Source: Ignavibacteriales bacterium
Lineage (GTDB): Bacteria; Bacteroidota; Ignavibacteria; Ignavibacteriales; Melioribacteraceae
NCBI GenBank assembly: GCA_026390775.1
Contig: JAPLFF010000007.1
Span: 682,001 to 746,000, forward strand
Length of the DNA: 64,000 nucleotides
Direction: 5' to 3'
Shown here: one piece after another, positions 1 to 7,932 of the stretch
Position numbering within the stretch: position 1 is the first letter of the stretch
Layout: each line of letters opens with the position of its first letter
Notes under the pieces: model-generated
What the model saw: the letters and a program-made list of their open reading frames with translations, nothing else
Databases searched by the model: none
Told to the model about the DNA's origin: nothing
Made by a program: the position numbers and the translations under genes

Positions 1-30
1 AGAAAAAATAACAGTCAAAAAGGAACATCT

Positions 31-225
31 ATGTTTGAATTAAAAACCAAAGAGAAAATTATATATTCAAAAAGTGGTAGACCTAAAAGCGTGCTGGTGG
101 ACTATAAAACTTATCAGGAGATGTTGGAATTGATCGAGGATAACGAGTGCATCAAGATTATCCAGAACAGAAAGAGTGATTCTAACATTTCGGAAGAAGA
201 ATTTCAAAAAAGAGTTAAACTATAA
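31..225 (+). CDS. Antitoxin of a type II toxin-antitoxin pair (Phd/YefM-like)
   Basis: This 64-residue protein is the likely antitoxin for the RelE-like toxin that starts two bases after its stop codon. The N-terminal half, with a SKSGRPKSVLVDYKTYQEML core (residues about 13-32), looks like the Phd/YefM fold: a short beta pair followed by a helix that binds the operator DNA as a dimer. The acidic, lysine-rich C-terminus would wrap around the toxin. Antitoxin-first order and tight spacing fit a translationally coupled operon, and such pairs normally repress their own promoter. The promoter would lie at or before the window edge, so only 30 bases of upstream sequence are visible. Family assignment is by appearance and gene order, not by a profile search. 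Confidence 0.75.
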   Translation: MFELKTKEKIIYSKSGRPKSVLVDYKTYQEMLELIEDNECIKIIQNRKSDSNISEEEFQKRVKL

Positions 226-227
226 TA

Positions 228-482
228 ATGTATTCACTCGAATTAAAAGAGAGAGTAATAAAAGATTTTAACAAGATACCACAAAATGATAAAATTAAAA
301 TTTGGGATAAGCTGCAGAAACTTAAAAACGAACCGCGAATGAAAAGCACAAGAAAATTAACCGGAAGAGATGATGAATATAGAATTAGATTCGGCAACTA
401 CAGGGTTATTTACCAGATTGACGATCTATTACAGAAAGTTTTAATCATTCAAGTTGGACATAGAAAAGAAATTTATAAATAA
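228..482 (+). CDS. RelE/ParE-superfamily toxin
   Basis: The 84-residue basic protein has the layout of a RelE-type ribosome-dependent mRNA endonuclease. It begins with a strand (YSLELKERVIKDFNKIP), then a helical hairpin with the KLKNEPR segment, then the diagnostic RKLTGRDDEYRIRFGNYRVIYQID block, and ends with a VGHRKEIYK tail. The arginines in the RIRFGNYRVIY strand and the terminal H-R-x-x-Y group correspond to positions used for RNA binding and cleavage in RelE and YoeB relatives. Length is normal for the family. Its ATG lies two bases after the antitoxin stop, so the two are almost certainly one operon. Whether it is RelE-like (RNase) or ParE-like (gyrase poison) cannot be settled by eye; the C-terminal pattern favours RelE. 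Confidence 0.88.
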   Translation: MYSLELKERVIKDFNKIPQNDKIKIWDKLQKLKNEPRMKSTRKLTGRDDEYRIRFGNYRVIYQIDDLLQKVLIIQVGHRKEIYK

Positions 483-839
483 CATTTTGGAGATGAACTA
501 AACTTTATTAACGGCTATTGCCGAACTAAATAATTAACGCAGCTATTGCGTTGTTCTTAACAGAAAACTGCCAAGTTACAAGACTCAAGAACAAGCAAGA
601 GAGATGCGTCCATGTTGGACGCGCTTTCTTATGTCTTTGAGTCGGGCACGGCAGTGCCTCTATTAAGGATGTAATGGAAGTTGCGTCCTTTTTTTGTTTT
701 AAAAAAAGACACATTAAAAAACGGAATTAATAAACATTAGCAGGGAAATTAATAGATAGGCATTTGGCTTTACGGCAATGCGCGGGTGTCTGACTTTAAT
801 TTGTTAAAGCGTTGCTAAATTAAAGTAAGGAGGAATTAT
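483..839 (+). other. Intergenic stretch with nested hairpins, no convincing gene
   Basis: These 357 bases hold no credible coding region; a 62-codon minus-strand frame at 526-714 looks accidental. Three structures are visible. A long imperfect hairpin runs from 582 to 643, with outer arms GACTC (582-586) and GAGTC (639-643) and a perfect core GCGTCC/GGACGC (606-611 with 617-622) around a 5-base loop. Directly after it is a small hairpin GGCAC/GTGCC (645-649 with 654-658). Just before the next gene a 10-bp stem pairs 793-802 with 817-826 and overlaps the Shine-Dalgarno region of the lipoprotein gene, so it could damp its translation. The first pair could be a small RNA or a degenerate repeat. 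Confidence 0.4.
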
Positions 840-1492
840 ATGAAAACATTTATTCGTTTTTCAGTATTGTTATTTATTTTCATTAGCGGTTGTAAAAAAG
901 ATGATAGCAATATCACCAACCCGCCAAATCAGCAAGGCACAGTAACCGACATTGACGGCAACATTTACCATACCGTAACAATTGGCACGCAAGTGTGGAT
1001 GGTAGAAAACTTAAAAGTTACCAAATACCGCAATGGTGACACAATACCCTATTTAACCGACGGCCATCAATGGATTAATATTCAGAGTGGAGCTTATTGT
1101 AATTATGATAATAGTGCAGGAAATAGTGCTACTTATGGTCATCTATATAATTATTCTGCTGTAACTGACAGTAGAAATATTGCTCCATCGGGTTGGCATA
1201 TACCACCAAAAACAGAGTTTCTAACATTAAAAACAGCGGTTACGGTTAATAGTGATGGCAAAGCATTAATAGCAATAGGGACCACAATACCAGCGGCTTT
1301 TCTGCGTTGCTTGCGGGCTCCAACGGCTATTCCAACGGCTATTCTACTCAATTCTACGGTTTAGGGGATATTGCTAAATTTTGGAGTTCTACATATAGCA
1401 CCATGAGCCTGAGCAACAGTAGTAGTTACATCGACTTAGACAACCATGGCAATGATGGGGACGGGTGTAGTGTTCGTTGCATAAAGGATTAG
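840..1492 (+). pseudogene. FISUMP-domain lipoprotein, interrupted by a frameshift
   Basis: The first frame (840-1364) begins with a signal peptide and lipobox (FIFISGCKK, Cys near residue 18). It continues into a 'Fibrobacter succinogenes major paralogous domain' with the family hallmarks TIGTQVWMVENLKVTKYRNGD and GWHIPPKTEF. After about residue 140 the reading becomes atypical. The missing C-terminal half is present in another frame up to 1492, where HNTSGFSALLAGSNGY and the terminal GCSVRCIKD motif are intact. A single-base change around 1255-1285 therefore splits one gene of roughly 215 codons. It could be real decay, phase variation or a sequencing error. A strong GGAGG precedes the start. 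The protein would sit in the outer envelope; its role is unknown. Confidence 0.8.
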
Positions 1493-1528
1493 AATATTTT
1501 TATTTATGCTTTGTCTAACAAATTATTC

Positions 1529-1557
1529 AAGGCAATTCATTTTCGAGTTGCCTTTTT
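1529..1557 (+). terminator. Rho-independent terminator after the FISUMP gene
   Basis: A 7-bp stem AAGGCAA/TTGCCTT (1529-1535 with 1548-1554) is followed on the plus strand by a T-rich run. It lies 36 bases after the lipoprotein stop and between two convergent genes, so it may also serve the minus-strand gene that ends at 1563. Confidence 0.65.
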
Positions 1558-1562
1558 CATTT

Positions 1563-3086
1563 TTATAAATCTTGTATTGCATCTAATCCTTCAGCTTCCG
1601 GTAAAATATATTTTACATGATAGATATCAGCTTTTATTCCTTCCGGTTTAATTAGTTTCTTTTTAGATATAACAGAATGTTCTATCATGATATTGTCGCT
1701 AACATATGAACCGAAAATATATGAGAGACCTTTTACCGTAACATTTGAACCAATGTGCGTCGGGAAATTATCACTACCCGAAATTCGAACGCCGGATTTT
1801 ATTTTTGAGTTTTTCCCAATGTGAACATTCCCTTTTATAATATTGCCTGAATAAATTTCAACGTTATCATCTATGCTTATGGTTTGTCCATAGAAACAAG
1901 AAATCTGGACATTATCCTTAACTACAATATTTTTCCCAAGTTTTATTTTTCCTTCTAAGAAAACATTTTTTGAGAGCTTTAATGCATAGTTTAATTTTAC
2001 ATCTCTGCCAATGTAAACGCCTTTGCCGATTTGTATATCCAACGGAATTCCATCTTTATCCATCTTTAAAATTTCATCAACAACATTTTCTTCAATAAAA
2101 AAATCATCCTGGTCTTCAATCGTGATGATATCTTTCAGCTTTTCGTAAGTCAATTTACGCGCTATGGCATCCATTTCTTTAAGTACGGATTTATTATTGA
2201 AGCCCATTAATACATATTGTTCTTGCGGACCTTGCCTACCGGTAGGCAGGCTAATCGCTTCTACCGAATATCCGTTGTTATTAAATAGCCCGATCAAATC
2301 CGTTAGGTAGATTTCATTTTGAACATTGTTGCTCTGAATTTTGCTAATTAGATCGTTCAGTGGCTTGAACTTAAATGCATAAACACCGGAATTAAATTCC
2401 CGATTTTCTAGAAGCTCTTTCTGAGTAAACTTATAATTTTTTTTACTATAGATTGTTGTATATGGTTTTTTCTTATCAAGACTAAGAATGTCTTTGTATT
2501 CGAGTATTTTGATTACCTTATTCTTATTTTTCAATTTTATACTCTTTGCATCTTTATCCTTAACGTGTAAAATTCTGCCGTAATAATTATCTTCAACCGC
2601 ACCTTCAAAAATCCCGGTTAATACCATCATATCAGCATTAGATTTTTCAAACTCTTCTTTGAAAAATTTTACCGTTTTTGAATCAATTAGACCCATATCG
2701 CCAGGAAAAATATAAACCGTTCCTTTATAATTTTTGTCCTTAATATTATCAAGAGCAATTTGTACTGCGTGACCAGTTCCATTCTGAACTTCTTGGTACG
2801 CAAATGATACTGTACTTTTCTTCCCGATCGTTTTAATTACATCTTCAGCTTTAATACCGACAACAATAATAATGTTTGAATCGATCAATCCTTTATTACA
2901 TGCATTATAAACACGTTCTACAGTTGGTACTTTCCATATTTTATGAAGCATTTTTGAGGTTTGCGATTTTATTCGTTTCCCGTGTCCGGCTGCTAAAATT
3001 ATTACGGTCTCTTTATTTTTATATTCAAATTGTGAAGAGTATGATTCAACAGTATTAAGAACAGATGAAAGATTATGTGATTCCAA
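1563..3086 (-). CDS. GlmU-like sugar-1-phosphate nucleotidyltransferase with left-handed beta-helix domain
   Basis: The N-terminal half is a nucleotidyltransferase of the GlmU type. It has the nucleotide-binding loop LAAGHGKRI (about residues 31-39), the conserved GTGHAV (about 104-109) and the FPGDMGLI strand carrying the metal-binding Asp. The last 150 residues are hexapeptide repeats (IGKGVYIGRDV, LGKNIVVKDN, IGKNSKIKSG) forming a left-handed beta-helix. The helix lacks the His/Tyr/Lys acetyltransferase signature that I would expect in true GlmU, so UDP-GlcNAc pyrophosphorylase activity is plausible but the acetyltransferase step is doubtful. A longer frame begins at TTG 3101, but GGGAGG sits 7 bases before the TTG at 3086, which I take as the start. 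Residues about 279-286 (LPTGRQGP region) come from an inserted palindrome. The gene stands alone. Confidence 0.82.
   Translation of the reverse strand: MESHNLSSVLNTVESYSSQFEYKNKETVIILAAGHGKRIKSQTSKMLHKIWKVPTVERVYNACNKGLIDSNIIIVVGIKAEDVIKTIGKKSTVSFAYQEVQNGTGHAVQIALDNIKDKNYKGTVYIFPGDMGLIDSKTVKFFKEEFEKSNADMMVLTGIFEGAVEDNYYGRILHVKDKDAKSIKLKNKNKVIKILEYKDILSLDKKKPYTTIYSKKNYKFTQKELLENREFNSGVYAFKFKPLNDLISKIQSNNVQNEIYLTDLIGLFNNNGYSVEAISLPTGRQGPQEQYVLMGFNNKSVLKEMDAIARKLTYEKLKDIITIEDQDDFFIEENVVDEILKMDKDGIPLDIQIGKGVYIGRDVKLNYALKLSKNVFLEGKIKLGKNIVVKDNVQISCFYGQTISIDDNVEIYSGNIIKGNVHIGKNSKIKSGVRISGSDNFPTHIGSNVTVKGLSYIFGSYVSDNIMIEHSVISKKKLIKPEGIKADIYHVKYILPEAEGLDAIQDL
2231..2250. repeat. 20-bp near-perfect palindrome inserted in frame in a coding region
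   Basis: The bases CTTGCCTACCGGTAGGCAGG form an inverted repeat with one mismatch (second base). Read on the minus strand they encode LPTGRQG, which sits in a loop between the nucleotidyltransferase and beta-helix parts of the GlmU-like protein. The insert keeps the frame open. Short in-frame palindromes of this kind behave as dispersed elements in some bacterial genomes. Confidence 0.75.
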
Positions 3087-3243
3087 TTTGTGGCCTCCCA
3101 ATTATTAATTGTCTCCGTTCAAATGTAATAATAATTGGATTATTAATCGAAGAAACTGTTTGATAGTTTAACGGTTTTTTATTCTTGTTTCTTTATTCTT
3201 CCGCTTAATATTATTTTTGAATTAACCTTATAGTGGAGTTAAT

Positions 3244-5430
3244 ATGACAAATCATTTTACGTTACCTAAACCGGTCAAATTATTAATCTCGTTAGTTTTA
3301 TTGTCGTTCATACTTGGAATGATTCCGGTTTCACCTGAAGAAGGAATGTATCCTTTAAGTGAGATAAATAAAATTGATCTTCAAAAAGCCGGATTAAAAA
3401 TTGATTCTAAAGAAGTTTATAATCCTAATGGAGTTAGTCTTGTTGATGCACTTGTAAGTCTTGGCGGATGTACTGGATCGTTCATCTCCGATAATGGCTT
3501 GATTATAACCAATCATCATTGTGCTTTTGGTGCAATTACAAGAGCCAGTACCGTAGAGAATAATTATCTTGAAAATGGTTTTCTTGCAAAGACACTTGCA
3601 GAAGAAATCCCATCACAAGGAGGTATTTGCAGAATTACTGAATCTTATCAGGATGTTTCTGATATAATTCTCGGTGTAATTCAAAATGTAACTGATCCCG
3701 TAGAACGCACAAAAGTAATTGCGCAAAAGATAAAAGAACTTTCAGACGCTGCCGCAAATGAGAAAGAATCTATCGTTGCAGAAGTTTCCGAAATGTTTGC
3801 CGGCAAGACATACGTTTTGTTCAAGTATAGAGTGATTCGCGATGTCCGTCTTGCATACGCTCCTCCTCAATCGATCGGTAATTTTGGCGGTGAAACCGAT
3901 AATTGGGTTTGGCCAAGACACACAGGAGATTTTTCGTTGATGCGTGCTTACGTTGCACCTGACGGTAAAGCGGCTACTTATTCAAAAGATAATGTTCCCT
4001 TCAAACCAAAAAAATTCTTAAAGATAAATCCTAATGGAGTTGAAGAAGGAGATTTTGTTTTTCAACTTGGCTACCCGGGCAGAACATTCCGCCATCGTCC
4101 TGCACAGTATTTGAAATATCAGCAAGATTATTTACTTCCGTACACTTCCGATCTTTACCAGTATGCAATAGAAACAATGCAAGAACTTAGTGCAGGAAAT
4201 AAAGAACTTACACTTGCTTTTGCGAACCGCATAAAAGGTCTTGCTAACACAATGAAAAATTATCAAGGTAAGATTAAAGGTTTGAAGAAGATTAATCTTG
4301 TTGCACAAAAACAAGAAGAAGAAAAGCAGCTGCAGCTATTTATTAATTCCGATCCTGCTTTGAAAACAAAATACGGTAATCTATTGGAAGAGATAAAAAA
4401 TGTTTTTGAAAAGGTAAATCAAAATGCTATATCAGATTTGTGGTTAAGACAAATCAATAACTTTTCTCCAGCACTTCAACTTGCTACGTTTGTTTTAAAT
4501 TATACGGAAGACGCCCAAAAGCCTGATAATGAAAGAAGACTGGCTTACCAGGAGAAAAATATCAAACAAACTCTTGCAGCAATGGAAAATTCAAAGCAGA
4601 ATTACAATGCAGATTTTGAAAAAACGATGCTTATGAAAATGTTCATGGATGCAAATGAATTCAAAGAGTCCTCTCGAATTTTGGCAGTTGATGAGATACT
4701 AGAAGGAAACGGAGTTAATCCCGAAGAAGCTTTTCAGTTTTTTGTCAGTAGTAATATTATCAGCTCAAAAATCCGCGACAAAGAATATTTCAATTCACTT
4801 ATAACAAAGAAGCCCGAAGAGATTGCAGCATTACAAGATCCTCTCTTCATTTTTACCAGAAAACTTAGAATGCAGAACCAGGTAAGTGACAAGGAAAACC
4901 AAAAGAATGAAGGCAAGCTTAATAAACTTTATGGTGATCTTGTTGATGTAAAAATGCTGTGGAAGAAAACCAATTTCATTCCGGATGCGAACAGCACACT
5001 GCGGCTTACATACGGATATATTAAAGGTTATAATCCGGTAGATGCAGTTTATATGGAACCGTTCACTTCAATTGAAGGAGTAATTGAAAAAGGTGCTACT
5101 GGCGGTGATGATTTTGTTATTCCGGATAAGTTGCGAACAGTTTATGATAAAAAAGATTTTGGAAAATATGTAAGCAAGAAAACCGGCAAACTTCCGGTTG
5201 CTATGCTTTACGATATGGATACAACTGGAGGAAATTCCGGCAGTCCGGTTTTAGATGCTTACGGAAATTTGATCGGAGTTAATTTTGACCGTGCGTATGA
5301 AGCAACAATAAATGATTTTGCCTGGAATGAATCTTACAGCCGTTCAATAGGTGTTGATATACGTTATGTTTTGTGGGTTATGGATAAGATCGGTGGTGCA
5401 GAGAATATATTAAAAGAAATAGGATTGTAA
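3244..5430 (+). CDS. S46-family dipeptidyl-peptidase, DPP11-like (Asp/Glu-specific)
   Basis: The protein is 728 residues, the usual size of the S46 serine exopeptidases DPP7 and DPP11, which release dipeptides from oligopeptides in the periplasm. A signal peptide (about residues 1-30) precedes the PEEGMYPLSEI start of the mature enzyme. The chymotrypsin-like triad is visible: His92 in TNHHC, an Asp near 219 in GGETDNW, and Ser665 in GGNSGSP. Arg683 lies 18 residues after the catalytic Ser, matching the spacing of Ser655 and Arg673 in Porphyromonas gingivalis DPP11. That Arg sets preference for Asp or Glu at P1, whereas DPP7 has Gly there. GGAG is placed six bases before the ATG. The enzyme fits an asaccharolytic, peptide-using lifestyle. 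Confidence 0.92.
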   Translation: MTNHFTLPKPVKLLISLVLLSFILGMIPVSPEEGMYPLSEINKIDLQKAGLKIDSKEVYNPNGVSLVDALVSLGGCTGSFISDNGLIITNHHCAFGAITRASTVENNYLENGFLAKTLAEEIPSQGGICRITESYQDVSDIILGVIQNVTDPVERTKVIAQKIKELSDAAANEKESIVAEVSEMFAGKTYVLFKYRVIRDVRLAYAPPQSIGNFGGETDNWVWPRHTGDFSLMRAYVAPDGKAATYSKDNVPFKPKKFLKINPNGVEEGDFVFQLGYPGRTFRHRPAQYLKYQQDYLLPYTSDLYQYAIETMQELSAGNKELTLAFANRIKGLANTMKNYQGKIKGLKKINLVAQKQEEEKQLQLFINSDPALKTKYGNLLEEIKNVFEKVNQNAISDLWLRQINNFSPALQLATFVLNYTEDAQKPDNERRLAYQEKNIKQTLAAMENSKQNYNADFEKTMLMKMFMDANEFKESSRILAVDEILEGNGVNPEEAFQFFVSSNIISSKIRDKEYFNSLITKKPEEIAALQDPLFIFTRKLRMQNQVSDKENQKNEGKLNKLYGDLVDVKMLWKKTNFIPDANSTLRLTYGYIKGYNPVDAVYMEPFTSIEGVIEKGATGGDDFVIPDKLRTVYDKKDFGKYVSKKTGKLPVAMLYDMDTTGGNSGSPVLDAYGNLIGVNFDRAYEATINDFAWNESYSRSIGVDIRYVLWVMDKIGGAENILKEIGL

Positions 5431-5445
5431 AAACCTTTCTCATAT

Positions 5446-5470
5446 CCCCCTCCTTGTTATAAGGAGGGGG
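5446..5470. repeat. Perfect 10-bp-stem hairpin, likely repeat or bidirectional terminator
   Basis: CCCCCTCCTT (5446-5455) pairs exactly with AAGGAGGGGG (5461-5470) around a 5-base loop, between the convergent S46 peptidase gene and the NicO-like gene. It is followed by a second G-run (5478-5484). There is no clean T-run, so a dispersed intergenic repeat is as likely as a terminator. Confidence 0.6.
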
Positions 5471-5488
5471 AATAAAAGGGGGTGGTCA

Positions 5489-6142
5489 TCAATACTCCAC
5501 AAAAAATGCGAGCACACCAACAATGATCAAAACTATTCCACTAATTAGTTTATCATGATGCTCTAAAAAATGCCAATTAAGTTTGCGAACACCCTTCGAA
5601 GCAAAGTGCACAAGAAACATCATTCCAAGAACTGTAACGAAAAAATAAACTACAGAGACAATTCCAATTCCCAACCATCCTAAACGGCTGGCGGTGAAAT
5701 AGTATACTTCAATTTCCAAACATGGGGAGAAGAACATTGCTACACTTAGCGTTAGTACAATTGATCTTTTACTCTTTCGTTTTTCGATTATTTCATCAAT
5801 GTGAATATGATGATGGTGATGAGCTGTTTTGATTAAACTGTGCTGGTATTCCAAGTAGAAATAGATAATGCCAAGAATTATTAAAATTACCGGTGCAACA
5901 TAATGAGTAATGTAATGATAAGACTCGGATAGTTTATAACCGACCAAGCCAACAATAATTCCAATAATAACAGTGCTAATTGTATGTGAAACCCCGGTGA
6001 TTGCAGTTACAGTTAACGTTTCTTTGTCGGTCCACTTCTCAGCTTTGCCAATTGCAATTAAAGGAAGCCAGTGACTTGGTATTGTAGCGTGAACCAAGCT
6101 AAGCAGAAGACTTCCTAAAAATATTTGTATTATTGAATTCAC
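5489..6142 (-). CDS. NicO/LysE-like polytopic membrane protein with His-rich loop
   Basis: This 217-residue protein has about six hydrophobic segments. A cytosolic-type loop near the middle holds HHHHHIHID, a histidine cluster typical of nickel/cobalt or other divalent metal handling. The N-terminal HATIPSHWLPL stretch and a later FFSPCLEIEVYYF segment resemble the first and fourth helices of NicO/UreH/LysE-superfamily transporters, where His and Cys residues line the metal path. The simplest reading is an inner-membrane metal exporter or permease. The substrate cannot be told from sequence. No metal-enzyme genes are adjacent, and the start at 6142 has no strong Shine-Dalgarno. The gene is convergent with the S46 peptidase. 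Confidence 0.6.
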   Translation of the reverse strand: MNSIIQIFLGSLLLSLVHATIPSHWLPLIAIGKAEKWTDKETLTVTAITGVSHTISTVIIGIIVGLVGYKLSESYHYITHYVAPVILIILGIIYFYLEYQHSLIKTAHHHHHIHIDEIIEKRKSKRSIVLTLSVAMFFSPCLEIEVYYFTASRLGWLGIGIVSVVYFFVTVLGMMFLVHFASKGVRKLNWHFLEHHDKLISGIVLIIVGVLAFFVEY

Positions 6143-6184
6143 TAACCCAAAATATCAAAAAATATTGTATGTGTGGAAAGTAAT

Positions 6185-6233
6185 GTAGAGACGGGATATC
6201 CCGACAAGTCGGGACAAGTTGTCCCGTCTCTAC
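6185..6233. repeat. Nested palindromic intergenic repeat
   Basis: GTAGAGACGGGA (6185-6196) and its exact complement TCCCGTCTCTAC (6222-6233) enclose a second perfect hairpin, TCCCGAC/GTCGGGA (6199-6205 with 6208-6214). The two-level structure resembles REP-type dispersed elements rather than a simple terminator, because no T-run follows on either side. Confidence 0.7.
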
Positions 6234-6240
6234 TGGATTA

Positions 6241-6351
6241 TTATCCTACTGCAACTTTAATGTAATTTGCCACACCGGAATAATTCTCAAGCTGGTTTTC
6301 CAAAAACATTTCGTAAGAACCGAGATCTAAAAATCCATGTGTCAGGGACAT
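6241..6351 (-). CDS. Possible 36-codon small ORF after the tRNA terminator
   Basis: An ATG directly after the T-run of the tRNA-Lys terminator opens a 36-residue frame ending YSGVANYIKVAVG. It has ordinary amino-acid content but no Shine-Dalgarno and no recognisable family. It may be the remnant of the C-terminal end of a lost gene or simply chance, since the frame also reads open back through the terminator. Confidence 0.2.
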   Translation of the reverse strand: MSLTHGFLDLGSYEMFLENQLENYSGVANYIKVAVG

Positions 6352-6383
6352 AAAAAAGCCTAATACACGTTGTATTAGGCTTT
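6352..6383 (-). terminator. Rho-independent terminator of tRNA-Lys
   Basis: On the minus strand a 13-bp perfect stem (6371-6383 with 6355-6367) and a 3-base loop are followed by six T residues (the A-run at 6352-6357). It begins two bases after the tRNA discriminator base. Confidence 0.9.
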
Positions 6384-6384
6384 G

Positions 6385-6456
6385 TGAGCACGGGTGGGCT
6401 CGAACCACCGACCTTCACCTTAAAAGGGTGTTGCTCTACCACTGAGCTACGCGCCC
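6385..6456 (-). tRNA. tRNA-Lys, anticodon TTT
   Basis: The minus strand reads as a full 72-base cloverleaf. The 7-bp acceptor stem (6450-6456 with 6386-6392) has two G-T pairs. The D arm is GCTC-AGTGGTA-GAGC. The anticodon stem is ACACC/GGTGA-type with loop CTTTTAA, giving anticodon TTT. The T arm GGTGG-TTCGAGC-CCACC is canonical. The discriminator base is A (6385) and CCA is not encoded. An open frame beginning RARSSVVEQ on this strand is the usual artefact of translating a tRNA. Confidence 0.96.
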
Positions 6457-6587
6457 TCACCATTAAAATTGCGGGCGTAAATATAAACCTCTCCCCTTTA
6501 AATTCCAAAGCGACTTATTCGCACACTAATAAATTATTTTTCTCACTCTTTTTTTATATATTGAAACACAAGTAAAAATTACCACAT

Positions 6588-7931
6588 ATGAAAGACTCAA
6601 GAATTTTAATTGCCGATGACGATGAAACCCTTTGTTACCTTTTAAAAGAAGAATTGGTAAACGAAGGGTACTCGGTAGATGTTGTTTATGATGGAAAAGA
6701 TGCCATTGAAAATTTGAAGAAACGTTTTTATGATATTCTATTACTCGATCTTGAAATGCGCGAAGTTCATGGAGAAAAAGTTTTAGGTTATGCCAAAGAA
6801 AATCATCCTTCGTTACAAGTAATTGTTTTAACCGCAAAGTCAGATATGCGAACAGCTATTGACTGCATTAAGCAAGGTGCGTATGATTTCATTACTAAAC
6901 CATACGAGTTCGGTCAACTTTGTGTAATTATTGAACGCGCACTTGATCATAAAGACCTGCTGATTAAAAATAAAATACTTACATCAAAAATTAGTCAACT
7001 CCCTTCCAATACAATTATCGGGGAGAGTGATGTAATAAAAAAAATTAATCGTTTGGCAGAACGTGCGGCAAAATCTGATTCCAATATTTTGCTTGAAGGC
7101 GAAACCGGAACCGGCAAAGAATTATTCGCAGAATTTATTCATAAACATTCCAATCATGCCGATAAACCATTTGTTGCTATCAATTGTGCATCTCTTCCGG
7201 ATCAGCTAATAGAGAGCGAACTTTTCGGTTATGAAAAGGGGGCTTTCACTGATGCAAAATCTTCTAAACAAGGATTGGTCGAAATCGCACACGGAGGCAC
7301 ACTTTTTCTTGATGAGATTGGTGAATTAAGTTTAGCCTTACAGCCTAAACTTTTACGATTTCTTGAGAATGGAGAATTCAGAAGGGTAGGAGGAGTAGTA
7401 AATTTGAATTCTTCTGTCCGTGTTATTGGTGCAACAAATAAAAATTTAATGGAAGAAGCGGAAAAGAAAAATTTTCGCCGCGATCTGTTATTTAGACTAA
7501 ATGTTATCACATTAACAATTCCTCCGTTGCGTGAACGTGAAGGAGACGTGCTTCTGCTTTCAGAATATTTTCTTCAGAAGAAATCACCGGTTCGTTCGAT
7601 CAAAAAACTTTCTACCGATGCTAAAAATGATTTGCAGCGTTATAACTTCCCCGGTAATGTTAGAGAGCTGGAACATATAATTGAGCGGGCAATAATATTT
7701 TCCGAAAGCGATACAATTCAATCTAAAGATTTGAACGTGCCTAAAGAAGATTTTGATTTTGCCAACTTTGTAAAAGATGACGGCACTCTTCTAACTATGG
7801 ATGAATTGGAAAAAATTCATATTAAGCGGGCTTTAGAACATCATAATTGGAACCGCGAAAATACAGCCCGCGCTTTAGATATTAGCCAAAAGACACTCTA
7901 TTCAAAAATTCTAAAGTTCAATCTTAAATAG
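6588..7931 (+). CDS. Sigma-54-dependent response regulator, NtrC family
   Basis: The 447-residue protein has the full NtrC layout. A receiver (1-120) carries the acidic pair in IADDDE and the phospho-acceptor Asp54 in LLLDLEM. The AAA+ domain has Walker A GETGTGKE (about 170-177), the sigma-54-contacting GAFTDA loop (about 219), and Walker B GGTLFLDEIGE. A Fis-type helix-turn-helix ends the chain (NWNRENTARALDISQKTLYSKI). It would activate sigma-54 promoters after phosphorylation, probably by the kinase that begins one base after its stop codon. With the GAFTDA loop intact it is a true sigma-54 activator. Targets are unknown. The neighbouring type IV pilus locus is an obvious candidate because pilin genes are often sigma-54 controlled, but the visible pilin promoter looks sigma-70-like. 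Confidence 0.95.
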   Translation: MKDSRILIADDDETLCYLLKEELVNEGYSVDVVYDGKDAIENLKKRFYDILLLDLEMREVHGEKVLGYAKENHPSLQVIVLTAKSDMRTAIDCIKQGAYDFITKPYEFGQLCVIIERALDHKDLLIKNKILTSKISQLPSNTIIGESDVIKKINRLAERAAKSDSNILLEGETGTGKELFAEFIHKHSNHADKPFVAINCASLPDQLIESELFGYEKGAFTDAKSSKQGLVEIAHGGTLFLDEIGELSLALQPKLLRFLENGEFRRVGGVVNLNSSVRVIGATNKNLMEEAEKKNFRRDLLFRLNVITLTIPPLREREGDVLLLSEYFLQKKSPVRSIKKLSTDAKNDLQRYNFPGNVRELEHIIERAIIFSESDTIQSKDLNVPKEDFDFANFVKDDGTLLTMDELEKIHIKRALEHHNWNRENTARALDISQKTLYSKILKFNLK

Positions 7932-7932
7932 A

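Noticed and set aside
526-714. Minus-strand open frame of 62 codons beside the toxin-antitoxin pair
   Set aside because: It runs through the hairpin element, has low-complexity composition and no ribosome site.
5446-5484. CRISPR-like or tandem repeat character of the C/G-run region
   Set aside because: Only one hairpin and one G-run are present; there are no regular spacers anywhere in the window.
6287-6508. Open frame with RARSSVVEQ on the minus strand
   Set aside because: This is the well-known artefact of translating through a tRNA gene.
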